Source of the DNA: Paracoccus marcusii | GTDB taxonomy: Bacteria > Pseudomonadota > Alphaproteobacteria > Rhodobacterales > Rhodobacteraceae | Reading direction: 5' to 3' | DNA length: 64,000 bases | Assembly (NCBI RefSeq): GCF_006151785.1 | Contig: NZ_VDDD01000003.1 | Location: 1 to 64,000 of the forward strand | Shown here: piece by piece, positions 1 through 8,184 of the stretch | Position numbering within the stretch: the first letter of the stretch is position 1 | Layout: every line of letters begins with the position of its first letter | Notes under the pieces: generated by a model | Told to the model about the DNA's origin: nothing | What the model saw: the letters and a program-made list of their open reading frames with translations, nothing else | The model's database searches: none | Program-made: the position numbers and the translations under genes

Positions 1-1
1 G

Positions 2-835
2 GGGGTCGCGGGGGCGTTCACCGCCTTTGCGGCCGCGCTGCGCGATCACCGCGCCCGCACCGCCGCCCTGCCCGTCGGCGGCGTGATCGAGCTGCGCCAG
101 ACCGCCGAGGCCGTGAACGCCTATGTCGCCCAGGACCGCGCCGCGCTGGAGAACCGGGCCCTGGTCCTGTCGGGGGTCAGCCACGACCTGGGCACCCCCG
201 CCACCCGCCTGCGCCTGCGCAGCGCGATGATCGAGGATGCCGCCCTGCGCGACCGCCTGGACCGCGACATCGACGAGATGACGACGATGATCGACGGCGT
301 CCTGACCTATACCCGCGCCGAGATCGGGGCCGAACCGTTCCGCCAGCTGTCCCTGACATCCCTGGCCGATGCGGTCGTGGCCGATTACCAGGACGTGGGC
401 CTGCCCGTGACGCTGCGCCAGTCGTCGCTGCCCCCTGCCCGCGCCGGCACGCTGTTTTCACGAACCACCAGCCGTCCGACGGTGGACAGCCACGCCCTGC
501 TGATGCGCGGCCAGCCCACCGCGCTGCGCCGCGCGCTGTCCAACCTCATCGACAACGCGTTGAAATACGGGCGCGAGGCGCAGGTGCTGACCGGCGGCGA
601 CGCGGACGAGGCCTGGATCTCGGTCACCGACCGCGGATCGGTCCTGACCGAGGACGACCTGGCGCGCCTGACAGGGGCCTTTCAGCGCGGAGAGAATGCC
701 GGCACCGCCAGCGGCGTCGGGCTGGGCCTGGCCATCGTGTCGACCATCGCCGCGCAGCATGGCGGACGGCTGGAATTCCACCGCGCGCCGCACGGTCTGG
801 AGGCCCGCCTGGCACTGGCGCGCAGTTGGGCGTAA
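2..835 (+). CDS. Sensor histidine kinase, C-terminal part (partial, runs off left edge)
   Basis: The frame is open to the left edge, so only the C-terminal part of a membrane two-component sensor kinase is present. The phosphoacceptor H-box (SHDLGTPATRLRLR, His codon at 182-184) is preceded by a helical stretch that looks like the end of a HAMP linker. The ATP-binding HATPase_c domain follows, with N-box NLIDNALKYG and G-box GVGLGLAIV. The layout resembles EnvZ-type kinases. The response regulator is presumably upstream, outside the window, so the signal and partner cannot be named. An internal GTG at 83 could be mistaken for a start, but it would cut the linker. Confidence 0.9.
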   Translation, partial: GVAGAFTAFAAALRDHRARTAALPVGGVIELRQTAEAVNAYVAQDRAALENRALVLSGVSHDLGTPATRLRLRSAMIEDAALRDRLDRDIDEMTTMIDGVLTYTRAEIGAEPFRQLSLTSLADAVVADYQDVGLPVTLRQSSLPPARAGTLFSRTTSRPTVDSHALLMRGQPTALRRALSNLIDNALKYGREAQVLTGGDADEAWISVTDRGSVLTEDDLARLTGAFQRGENAGTASGVGLGLAIVSTIAAQHGGRLEFHRAPHGLEARLALARSWA

Positions 836-846
836 GAGGGGCCGAC

Positions 847-872
847 GGAACTCTTGCGAACAAAACCGCGTT
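847..872 (+). promoter_or_regulatory. Putative EcfG (general stress sigma factor) promoter
   Basis: GGAAC at 847-851 and CGTT at 869-872 are separated by 17 bases, matching the alphaproteobacterial EcfG promoter consensus. The site ends about 33 bases before the ATG of the secreted protein at 905. The same window encodes EcfG, NepR and PhyR, and their own promoter has the same spacing. Confidence 0.65.
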
Positions 873-904
873 TTGTTGGGGAATTCGCAAGAAAGGCTAT
901 CATC

Positions 905-1327
905 ATGACCCGTGCAGACCGCATCACCCGCCTTGGCTACGCCGGCGTCGTGGCGCTGCTCAGCGTCACACCGGCATTGTCGGCCAGCCCCAACCAGCCG
1001 GTTCAGGGCTGGAGCGCGATGCAGGGCATCGAGCCTGCCGCCCTGCTGGAGGACATCCAGACCATGCCGGTTTCGGAAATGGCCGTCGACGACCAGCCGT
1101 ATTGCGCCGATGATGCGGAAATCGCCGCGACGTTGGAACAGGATTTCGCGGAATATCCCGTCGACATGACCGGCGTGCAAGGCACGCAGCTGTGGGGGTC
1201 CGATCAGCTGGGGACATGGACGCTGGTCGCGCCGCGCGATGATCAGACCAGCTGCATCATCGCCAGCGGCATCGGCTTCAGCGATGACCGCAGCACGCAG
1301 GCCTATTTCCAGGTCGCAGGGCTGTAA
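905..1327 (+). CDS. Small secreted protein of unknown function
   Basis: 140 residues. The ATG at 905 is chosen because AGAAAGG sits about 8 bases upstream; an in-frame TTG at 854 would place the promoter inside the gene. Residues 10-27 form a hydrophobic signal peptide ending in a TPALSA-like cleavage region, so the product is probably periplasmic. Two cysteines in the mature part (in PYCADD and TSCIIA) could form a disulfide. I recognise no family. The gene stands alone behind an EcfG-type promoter, so general stress control is the best clue to its role. Its stop codon abuts that of the convergent ABC ATPase gene. Confidence 0.75.
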   Translation: MTRADRITRLGYAGVVALLSVTPALSASPNQPVQGWSAMQGIEPAALLEDIQTMPVSEMAVDDQPYCADDAEIAATLEQDFAEYPVDMTGVQGTQLWGSDQLGTWTLVAPRDDQTSCIIASGIGFSDDRSTQAYFQVAGL

Positions 1328-2068
1328 TCAGCCCACGCGACGCAGGAAGGCCCGTGTGCGGTCGTCCTGCGGATTGCCGAAGATCTGCGCAGGCGGCCCC
1401 TGTTCCACGATCCGCCCACCTTCCATGAAGACCACCCTGTCCGCGATTTCGCGGGCAAACTGCATTTCATGGGTCACAATCAGCATGGTCTGGCGTCCGT
1501 CAGCAATGCGGCGGATCAGGTCCAGGACCTCGCCCACCCATTCGGGATCCAACGCGCTGGTCGGTTCGTCGAACAGCATCAGGTCCGCGTCCAGGGCCAT
1601 TGCGCGACCGATGCCGACGCGCTGCTGCTGACCGCCGGACATAGCCGCCGGATAGCTGTCGCCCCGATCCGCCAAGCCGATCTGGGCCAGAATGTCATCC
1701 GCCCGCGCCCGCGCCTTGTCGGCGGGCCAGCCGCGCACAGTGGTCAGCCCCTCGGTGATGTTCCCGCGGGCGGTCTTGTTGGCGAACAGCGCATAGTTTT
1801 GGAACACGAACCCCGTCCGCCGCCGCAGGCCCAGGATCTGCGCCTTGGTCGCGCGTGCGGCATCGACCGTCACGTCGCCCATGCGGATCGTGCCCTGATC
1901 GGGCGTGTCCAGCCAGTTCAGGCAACGCAGCAGGGTCGATTTCCCAGTTCCGGACGGCCCGATGATCGCCACGCGTTCGCCCGGCTCTAGGCACAGGTCG
2001 ATGCCGTCCAGAACAGTGTTGTCGCCAAAGCGCTTGACGAGTCCGGTGATCTCGATCTGACAGCTCAT
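1328..2068 (-). CDS. Amino-acid (cystine-type) ABC transporter, ATP-binding protein
   Basis: 246-residue ATPase of the polar amino acid transporter class. Walker A is GPSGTGKST, the signature is MSGGQQQRVGIGRA, Walker B is LMLFDEPTSALDPE, and the switch histidine lies in VTHEM. It starts at ATG 2068, inside the last codons of the permease gene (4-base overlap), implying translational coupling. It would energise uptake by the permease and binding protein encoded just upstream on the same strand. The binding protein resembles the cystine receptor FliY/TcyJ, so a TcyN-like role is likely; another polar amino acid cannot be excluded. Confidence 0.9.
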   Translation of the reverse strand: MSCQIEITGLVKRFGDNTVLDGIDLCLEPGERVAIIGPSGTGKSTLLRCLNWLDTPDQGTIRMGDVTVDAARATKAQILGLRRRTGFVFQNYALFANKTARGNITEGLTTVRGWPADKARARADDILAQIGLADRGDSYPAAMSGGQQQRVGIGRAMALDADLMLFDEPTSALDPEWVGEVLDLIRRIADGRQTMLIVTHEMQFAREIADRVVFMEGGRIVEQGPPAQIFGNPQDDRTRAFLRRVG

Positions 2069-2739
2069 CGCGCGACGGCCTTTCCAAGGCTGGATTCCAG
2101 CCGGCGCTGGCCGACCGACAGGGTTTCGACGATCACCCAATAGAACAGCGCGACCACCAGGAACGCCTCCAGGTACAGAAAGCTGCCTGCGGCCTCCTTC
2201 TGGGCGGCGCCCATCATCTCGGTCACCCCCAGGGTGAAGGCCAGCGAGGTGCTTTTGATCATGTCGATGAAATAGTTCATCAGCGTCGGCGCCGCGGTCC
2301 GCGCAGCCTGGGGCAGGATGATCCGGCGCAGAAGCTGTCCCTGGGTCATGCCGATAGAGGCTGCGGCCTCCCACTGGCTGCGGTCGACGCCCAGGATGGC
2401 GCCGCGGATGCTTTCGGCCATATAGGCCGAGAAATGCAGCGTCAGGCCGATGATCGCGGCGGTGACGCCGTCGATGCCGGTCATCGCCGGCACGATCTGG
2501 GGCAGGCCAAAATAGAACAGGAACAGCTGCACCAGCAGCGGCGTGCCGCGGAAGAAGCTGATGAACACCGCCACGATGCGGTCCAGGACCGGCACGCGCA
2601 GCACGCGCACGATGGCCAGCGCCGACCCCAGGGTCAGCGCCGCCACCATCGCGACGATCGCCATGAACAGCGTCAGCGGCACATAGCCCGCGATGACCGG
2701 GACGAGGTCCCACATGTAGGCGGTGTCCAGAGGCCGCAT
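2065..2739 (-). CDS. Amino-acid (cystine-type) ABC transporter, permease
   Basis: 224-residue inner-membrane permease of the His/Glu/Gln/Arg family. An N-terminal membrane helix is followed by the TLGSALAIVRVLRV segment, the FFRGTPLLVQLFLFYFGLP motif region that is diagnostic for these permeases, and the EAA-type loop EAAASIGMTQGQLLRRIILPQA, which contacts the ATPase. It lies one base after the binding-protein gene and overlaps the ATPase gene by 4 bases, so the three genes form one operon. One membrane component is enough for this family because it acts as a homodimer. Confidence 0.92.
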   Translation of the reverse strand: MRPLDTAYMWDLVPVIAGYVPLTLFMAIVAMVAALTLGSALAIVRVLRVPVLDRIVAVFISFFRGTPLLVQLFLFYFGLPQIVPAMTGIDGVTAAIIGLTLHFSAYMAESIRGAILGVDRSQWEAAASIGMTQGQLLRRIILPQAARTAAPTLMNYFIDMIKSTSLAFTLGVTEMMGAAQKEAAGSFLYLEAFLVVALFYWVIVETLSVGQRRLESSLGKAVAR

Positions 2740-2740
2740 G

Positions 2741-3496
2741 TTACTGCGACACGGGCTGCGTCACGTCGGCATCCAGCCATTTCTGAGAGATCTCGCCCAG
2801 GGTGCCGTTCTCCTTCAGGGTGGTGATGGCCGCGTCAACGCGGTCGCGCAGCGCCTGACCGGCCTCGTCGTTGCGGAAGGGCAGGGCGTTCCTGATCTCC
2901 GAGAAGGGCTCTCCGGCCAGTTCCAGCGGCAGCGGGCTCTGCGCGATCACCTGGGCCGAGGACACGCGGTCCATGACGAAGGCATCGACCCGGCCCAGCG
3001 CCGTGTCCTGTTCGATGTTGCTTTCATAGGTGCGGATGTCGATCTGGTCGGCATTGGGCAGTTCGCGCAGCAGCTGTTCGAAGTTCGACCCCAGGTTCAC
3101 CGCAACGGTCTTGCCGTCCAGGCTGTCCGGCCCCTCGATCGCGGCCGGGTTGCCCTCGCGCGTGACGATCTGGGCGCCGTCATAGACATAGGGCTGGGTA
3201 AAGGCGAATGCCGCCTCGCGTTCGGGGGTGATGGTGATCTGGTTGGCGATGGTGTCGATGCGGTTCGATTCCAGCGCGCCGATCAGGCCCGAAAAGGACA
3301 TCGTGACGAATTCGACCTCGTCGCCGGTCTCTTCGGCGATGGCGTTCAGGAAATCCACCTCGAAGCCCTGCAGTTCATCCGCACGGGTGAAGGTGAAGGG
3401 GAAATAGCCGCCGGACATGCCGACGCGGATCGTGTCGGCCGCGGCGGGCAGGGCGGTGGTCAGGGCAAGGGCGGCGATCAGGACAAGCGTGCGCAC
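2741..3496 (-). CDS. Periplasmic cystine/polar amino acid-binding protein
   Basis: 251 residues from the GTG at 3496, chosen because GGAGA lies just upstream and it places a clean signal peptide (TLVLIAALALTTALPAAA) at the N-terminus; longer in-frame starts lack this. The mature part is a type II solute-binding fold. It matches E. coli FliY/TcyJ in several places: GFEVDFLNAIAEE, NQITITPEREAAFAFTQPY, LGSNFEQLLRE and a C-terminal ENGTLGEISQKWLDADVT block. It is the first gene of the transporter operon and probably delivers cystine to the downstream permease. Specificity is inferred from similarity by eye. Confidence 0.85.
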   Translation of the reverse strand: MRTLVLIAALALTTALPAAADTIRVGMSGGYFPFTFTRADELQGFEVDFLNAIAEETGDEVEFVTMSFSGLIGALESNRIDTIANQITITPEREAAFAFTQPYVYDGAQIVTREGNPAAIEGPDSLDGKTVAVNLGSNFEQLLRELPNADQIDIRTYESNIEQDTALGRVDAFVMDRVSSAQVIAQSPLPLELAGEPFSEIRNALPFRNDEAGQALRDRVDAAITTLKENGTLGEISQKWLDADVTQPVSQ

Positions 3497-3668
3497 GGGA
3501 AATCTCCATAGGTTCTTGGACGTTACCTGCGATCTGGCAATGCGATCCGCAAGCGGGGCGGCGGCAGAAAAGGACAAAGATGCGGCAGGCCGCAGCACCG
3601 CGGAACAAGCCCTGCTGGCGCAACGGCGGGCGGGGAACTTCGTTCCATGATGGGTCCGGGGACCGCGA

Positions 3669-4295
3669 TCAAGCGCGCGAAGGCCGCGTCATCGCCTTGA
3701 TCGTGGCGACATGGGCGGGGTCGGCGGCCAGGGCATCGGTGGCCAGGGCGCGCGCGGCGTCCATCAGGTCGGGCGCGGGCAGGATGCGGTCGACCAGGCC
3801 CCAGGCCAGCGCCTCGGGCGCGTCGATCCGGGCGCCGGCCATCAGGATCATCCGCGCCCGCGCGGGCCCCACCAGCGCCACCAGGCGCGCCGGGTCGCTT
3901 GGCTGCGGGAGAAAGCCCAGCCGCATCACCGGATAGAAGAACCTTGCATCGGGCACCGCCAGGCGGATGTCGCAGGCCAGCGCCATGCCGAAGGCGCCCC
4001 CGGCCAGCGACCCGTTCAGCGCGGCGACGGTCAGGCAGGGCAGGGCGGCCAGCGCGGCGGACAGATCCTCCCATTCGGGGGCCGTGGCCAGACCCGCGCG
4101 GGCCTGGTCCAGGTCCGCGCCGGCCGAAAAGACCCGGCCCGCCCCGGTCAGGATCAGCGCCCGCGCGCCGCTGTCCAGGGCCTGCGCCACACCCGCGCGC
4201 AGGTCGCGCAGCATGTCGGCGGTCAGGGCGTTCGCCTTGTCGGGGCGGTCGATCGTCAGCAGGGACAGGCCGTCCCGGTGGTGGCTGCGGATCAC
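3669..4295 (-). CDS. Enoyl-CoA hydratase/isomerase family protein
   Basis: 208-residue crotonase-fold protein. The CoA-binding and oxyanion-hole segments are present (FSAGADL at about 60 and NGSLAGGAFGMALACD at about 95), as is the usual ACDIRLAVPDARF region. It is shorter than typical enoyl-CoA hydratases (about 260 residues), mainly at the C-terminus. The two glutamates expected of a true hydratase are not clearly both present, so the reaction could be an isomerase, hydrolase or other crotonase type. It stands alone on the minus strand; no fatty-acid pathway genes adjoin it. Confidence 0.8.
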   Translation of the reverse strand: MIRSHHRDGLSLLTIDRPDKANALTADMLRDLRAGVAQALDSGARALILTGAGRVFSAGADLDQARAGLATAPEWEDLSAALAALPCLTVAALNGSLAGGAFGMALACDIRLAVPDARFFYPVMRLGFLPQPSDPARLVALVGPARARMILMAGARIDAPEALAWGLVDRILPAPDLMDAARALATDALAADPAHVATIKAMTRPSRA

Positions 4296-4370
4296 GACTT
4301 GTTCCCTTTCCCTTTCGGCGGCACTGTGTCAGGAATCCCCCCGATTTCAGGTTTGCGAAAGGTATCCGCC

Positions 4371-5993
4371 ATGAACCGTCCCCTTGCAACCTCGGCGCTT
4401 GCGCTGATCCTGGGCGCGGGCCCGGCCCTTGCAGACGTCACCCCCGCCGAAGTCTGGCAGAGCCTGCAGGACAGCTATGAACAGATGGGCTATGCGGTCC
4501 AGGTCGGGTCCGAGGATGCCTCGGACGAGGCGATCACCCTGACCGACGTGGTCCTGACCGTCGACGGAGAGGCCGATGCCCCGGACATGGTCCTGACCCT
4601 GCCCGAAATCGTGCTGACCGCGGTCGGCGACGGCACCGTGCGGTCAGTCGTGGGCGGCCAGATGACGCTGGAGAGCAGCGCCGTGCCCGAGGGCGACGAC
4701 GAGGCCGTGGGCTTTTCCATGACCATGGACGCCCCCGGCAACGAGACGATCAGCTCGGGCACGCCCGAGGCGCTGACCCATGACGTGACCATGCCCACGC
4801 TAACCATGTCGGGCCGCGCGCTGGACGACCGGAACGAGGTTCCGCTGACCGCCACGCTGACCGGCGTCACCGGCAGCCAGACCGTCACCACCGCCGCCGA
4901 CGGCGCCAGCACCCAGACCTTCGAGGGTCGCGCCGATGCGCTGGAGGCGCAGATCACCGCCTCGGGGCCGTCGCTTGCCGCCACAGATGCGCCTGAAACC
5001 GAAACCGCGCCCGACGCCACCGACGCGCCGGAGGCATCCGAGGCGCCCGACGCCCCGGCGGCCACCGCAGAGACCGACGATTTCCAGGCCACGATCACCA
5101 TCGCCGACCTGACCATGCAGGGCGACGGCACCAGCCCTGCGGGCGAGGTCAACTTTGGCAGCCAGCCCACGCAGGCGCTGCAGGCGGGCTTTGGCGGCAA
5201 GGGCAGCTTTGCGATGGGCGCGACCAGCGGCAGCTTCACTGCCAGCACCCTGACCGCGGATGGCAGCCGTAACGATTCCGAAGGCAGCTTCCAGGCGGCA
5301 AGCGGCACGCTGGCCGTCGGCATCTCCAAGGACGGCCTGTCCTATGAAGGCGGGCTGACCGACATGACGACCAACCTGACCGCCACGGACATGCCCTTCC
5401 CGATCGCCTATGGCGCGGCGGAGAACCGGTTCCGGCTGGCCATGCCGATCGTGGCATCCGATCAGGAGCAGCCCTTTGCGCTGACCTATGTCCTGGACGG
5501 GCTGACGCTGGACGACGCGATCTGGCAGGCGCTGGACCCCGAGGCGGCGCTGCCACGCGATCCGGCCAGCCTGACCATCGACCTGGAAGGGACGGCGCTG
5601 CTGACGCAGAACTTCATGGATCCCGACTTTCCGCAGCCGGTGGAGCCCGGTCCGGACGGCGCCGCGCCCATGCCCCTGCAGCCGCGCAGCCTGACCATCA
5701 AGGAACTGGCCCTGGACGCCGTAGGCGCCACCGCCGACCTGTCCGGTGCGCTGACCTTCGGCGAGGATCCCAGCCAGCCCCTGGGCAAGATCGAGGGCAC
5801 GTTCGGCGGCATCAACGGCCTGCTGGATACGCTGGTCGCGATGGGCGTCGTGCCGCAGGAGCAGCTGATGGGTCCACGCATGATGATGGCGATGTTCGCC
5901 CGCCCGGTCGAGGGCAACCCCGACCAGTTGCAGACCGAGATCGAGTTCCGTGAGGGTGGCGCGATCTTTGCCAACGGCCAGCAGATCCAGTGA
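4371..5993 (+). CDS. DUF2125 family secreted protein
   Basis: 540 residues starting at ATG 4371, with a signal peptide of about 21 residues ending PALA before DVTPAEVWQ. The architecture (VWQSLQDSYEQMGYAV near the start, long beta-rich repeats, C-terminal TIKELALDAVGATADLSGAL block) fits DUF2125 proteins of Rhodobacterales, whose role is unknown. A low-complexity Ala/Pro/Glu/Asp segment occupies roughly residues 200-235. The protein is probably periplasmic or outer-membrane associated. A hairpin follows the gene, so it is probably transcribed alone. Confidence 0.75.
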   Translation: MNRPLATSALALILGAGPALADVTPAEVWQSLQDSYEQMGYAVQVGSEDASDEAITLTDVVLTVDGEADAPDMVLTLPEIVLTAVGDGTVRSVVGGQMTLESSAVPEGDDEAVGFSMTMDAPGNETISSGTPEALTHDVTMPTLTMSGRALDDRNEVPLTATLTGVTGSQTVTTAADGASTQTFEGRADALEAQITASGPSLAATDAPETETAPDATDAPEASEAPDAPAATAETDDFQATITIADLTMQGDGTSPAGEVNFGSQPTQALQAGFGGKGSFAMGATSGSFTASTLTADGSRNDSEGSFQAASGTLAVGISKDGLSYEGGLTDMTTNLTATDMPFPIAYGAAENRFRLAMPIVASDQEQPFALTYVLDGLTLDDAIWQALDPEAALPRDPASLTIDLEGTALLTQNFMDPDFPQPVEPGPDGAAPMPLQPRSLTIKELALDAVGATADLSGALTFGEDPSQPLGKIEGTFGGINGLLDTLVAMGVVPQEQLMGPRMMMAMFARPVEGNPDQLQTEIEFREGGAIFANGQQIQ

Positions 5994-6012
5994 TCCGCAT
6001 CCCTTGACAGCG

Positions 6013-6034
6013 GGCCGGGGCATCCGTCCCGGCC
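6013..6034 (+). terminator. Hairpin after the DUF2125 gene
   Basis: GGCCGGG and CCCGGCC form a 7-bp stem around an 8-base loop, 20 bases after the stop codon, followed by a short TCCTTTC stretch. It could be a weak intrinsic terminator between the DUF2125 gene and pmbA. Confidence 0.45.
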
Positions 6035-6059
6035 TGATCCTTTCGCCTGTGAGGCCCGC

Positions 6060-7421
6060 ATGACCGACGCCGCCGACCCCCTTCGCCTTCAGCGCCTGTC
6101 CGAGGCGCTGATCGATGCCGCGCGCCGTGCCGGGGCCGACCAGGCCGACGCGCTGGCCGTCGACGGGCGGTCCGTCAGCATCGACATGCGGGCCCGCGCG
6201 CTGGAACAGGCCGAACGCGCCGAAGGGCTGGAGATCGGGCTGCGCGTGCTGGTGGGCGGGCGCCAGGCGGCGGTGTCGTCGTCCGACCACCGCGACGCCG
6301 CCATCGTCGAGATGGCCGCCCGTGCCGTCGCCATGGCGCGCGAGGCGCCGGTGGACGATCATCTGGGCCTGGCCGATCCCGGCCAGCTGGCGCGCCATCG
6401 CGACGCCGCCGGCCTGGAACTGGCCGAGGACGCGCCCGAACCCGAACCCCAGCACCTGCAGGACCTGGCGCAGCGCGCCGAGGCCGCGGCGCTGGACGTG
6501 GCGGGGATCTCTCAGGTCGAGGCGGCCAATGCCAGCTACAGCCAGCGGCGCATGTGGCTGGCCGCGTCGAACGGGTTTTCGGGCGGCTATGCCCGAACCG
6601 GGCATTCGCTGTCGGTCGTGGCGATCACCGGCGAGGGGCTGCGGATGGAGCGCGATTATGCGGGCGAATCGCGCACCTTCGCCGCCGACCTGCCCACCCC
6701 CGAGGAGATCGGCGCCCTGGCCGCGGAACGCACGCTGGCCCGCGCAGGCGGGCGCAAGCCGCCGACGGGCGCCTATCCCATCCTTTATGACCGCCGCGTG
6801 TCGGCCTCGCTGATCGGCCATCTGCTGTCGGCGGTGAACGGGTCGTCCATCGCGCGCGGGGCCAGCTGGCTGCGGCGCGACCTGGGCCAACCCGTCCTGC
6901 CCGCCGGCATGGACCTGGCCGAGGATCCGCTGCGCCCGCGCTATCCCTCGTCGCGCCCCTTCGATGCCGAGGGACTGCCCACGCGGGCGCGGATGATCGT
7001 GGCCGACGGCGTGCTGCAGGGCTGGACGCTGGACCTGGCCACGGCGCGCAAGCTGGGGATGGACAGCACCGCATCGGCGGCGCGGGGGCTGGCCTCAAGC
7101 CCGTCCCCCAGCCACAGCAACGTCATCCTGACGCCGGGGCGCGTCAGCCGCCAGGACCTGATCGAACGGATGGGCACCGGCCTGATCGTGACGTCGATGC
7201 TGGGGGCGTCGGTGAATGGCACCACGGGCGATTATTCCCGCGGCGCGGCCGGGTTCTGGGTTCAGGACGGCCGCATCGCCTGGCCGGTGAACGAATGCAC
7301 CATCGCGGGCAACCTGCGCGACATGCTGATGACGCTGGAGGCCGCCGACGACGCCCTGCCGTGGCGCGGAACCGAGGTGCCCAGCCTGCTGGTCCAGGGC
7401 ATGACCGTTGCCGGGGGCTGA
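6060..7421 (+). CDS. pmbA: Metalloprotease PmbA/TldE homologue
   Basis: 453 residues, close to the usual PmbA length (about 450). The family pattern is clear: the N-terminal ARRAGADQADAL segment, the SNGFSGGYARTGHSLSVVAI core, HLLSAVNGSSIARGASWLRRDLGQPVLP, and a C-terminal SMLGASVNGTTGDYSRGAAGFWVQ block. In E. coli TldD and TldE (PmbA) form a heterodimeric protease that degrades unfolded peptides and matures microcin B17; TldD carries the zinc site and PmbA lacks it. The HExxxH zinc motif is indeed absent here. The start is ATG 6060. The next gene begins inside its last codons, suggesting coupling. Confidence 0.92.
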   Translation: MTDAADPLRLQRLSEALIDAARRAGADQADALAVDGRSVSIDMRARALEQAERAEGLEIGLRVLVGGRQAAVSSSDHRDAAIVEMAARAVAMAREAPVDDHLGLADPGQLARHRDAAGLELAEDAPEPEPQHLQDLAQRAEAAALDVAGISQVEAANASYSQRRMWLAASNGFSGGYARTGHSLSVVAITGEGLRMERDYAGESRTFAADLPTPEEIGALAAERTLARAGGRKPPTGAYPILYDRRVSASLIGHLLSAVNGSSIARGASWLRRDLGQPVLPAGMDLAEDPLRPRYPSSRPFDAEGLPTRARMIVADGVLQGWTLDLATARKLGMDSTASAARGLASSPSPSHSNVILTPGRVSRQDLIERMGTGLIVTSMLGASVNGTTGDYSRGAAGFWVQDGRIAWPVNECTIAGNLRDMLMTLEAADDALPWRGTEVPSLLVQGMTVAGG

Positions 7422-8184
7422 GGCCGACCTGGACCTGCTGACCGCCGCCGCGCGGGACGCGGGGCGGATCGCCCTGCGGTTCTGGCGGCGCGATCCGCAG
7501 GCCTGGGACAAGGGCGGCGGCGCGGGCCCGGTGACCGAGGCCGACCTGGCGGTCAACGACGCCCTGCACGCGACCCTGACCGCCGCGCGCCCCGATTACG
7601 GCTGGCTGTCCGAGGAATCCGAGGCCGACCCCGCCCGCCTTGACGCCGAACATTGCTTCATCATCGACCCGATCGACGGCACCCGCGCCTTCATCGACGG
7701 GCAGGACGGGTTTTCCCATTCGCTGGCCGTGGCACGGGGCGACCGGATCGTGGCCGCGGTCGTCCACCTGCCGGTGCTGGACCTGACCTATGCCGCCCAT
7801 GTCGACGGCCCCGCCACGCTGAACGGCGCCCCCATCGCCCCGACCAATGCATCGATCGAGGGCGCACGGGTGCTGACCTATCGCGCGGTGGCCGATGCGC
7901 CGAACTGGCACAGCGGCATGCCCGGATTCCGGCGCGAGTTCCGGTCTTCGCTGGCGTGGCGGCTGTGCCTTGCGGCCGAGGGACGGTTCGACGCGGCGCT
8001 GTCGCTGCGCGCGGCGTGGGAATGGGACATCGCCGCCGGGGCGCTGATCGCGGAACGCGCGGGCGCGCGCGTGACCGACCGGCGGGGCCAGCCGATGCGG
8101 TTCAACAGCGAGGCCGCGCAGGTGGACGGGCTGATCGTGGCAGGCTCGCGCCTGCACGGCGCGCTGCTGGCCGCGCTGCGCTAG
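7408..8184 (+). CDS. Inositol monophosphatase family phosphatase (CysQ-like)
   Basis: 258 residues from TTG 7408, which overlaps the end of pmbA by 14 bases. All metal-binding motifs of the lithium-sensitive phosphatase superfamily are present: SEESEAD (about residue 71), DPIDGTRAFIDG (about 90) and WEWDIAAGALIAERAGA (about 209). The sequence looks closest to 3'(2'),5'-bisphosphate nucleotidase CysQ, which recycles the PAP left by sulfate activation, but inositol or histidinol phosphate could also be substrates. Its TAG stop shares the palindrome CTAG with the stop of the convergent regulator gene. Confidence 0.85.
   Translation: MPGAEADLDLLTAAARDAGRIALRFWRRDPQAWDKGGGAGPVTEADLAVNDALHATLTAARPDYGWLSEESEADPARLDAEHCFIIDPIDGTRAFIDGQDGFSHSLAVARGDRIVAAVVHLPVLDLTYAAHVDGPATLNGAPIAPTNASIEGARVLTYRAVADAPNWHSGMPGFRREFRSSLAWRLCLAAEGRFDAALSLRAAWEWDIAAGALIAERAGARVTDRRGQPMRFNSEAAQVDGLIVAGSRLHGALLAALR

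Noticed and set aside
4800-6890. Long open frame on the minus strand (about 700 codons) opposite the DUF2125 gene and pmbA
   Set aside because: It is an antisense by-product of GC-rich codon usage: composition is dominated by Arg, Gly, Gln and His with no recognisable motif, and both plus-strand genes have clear family features.
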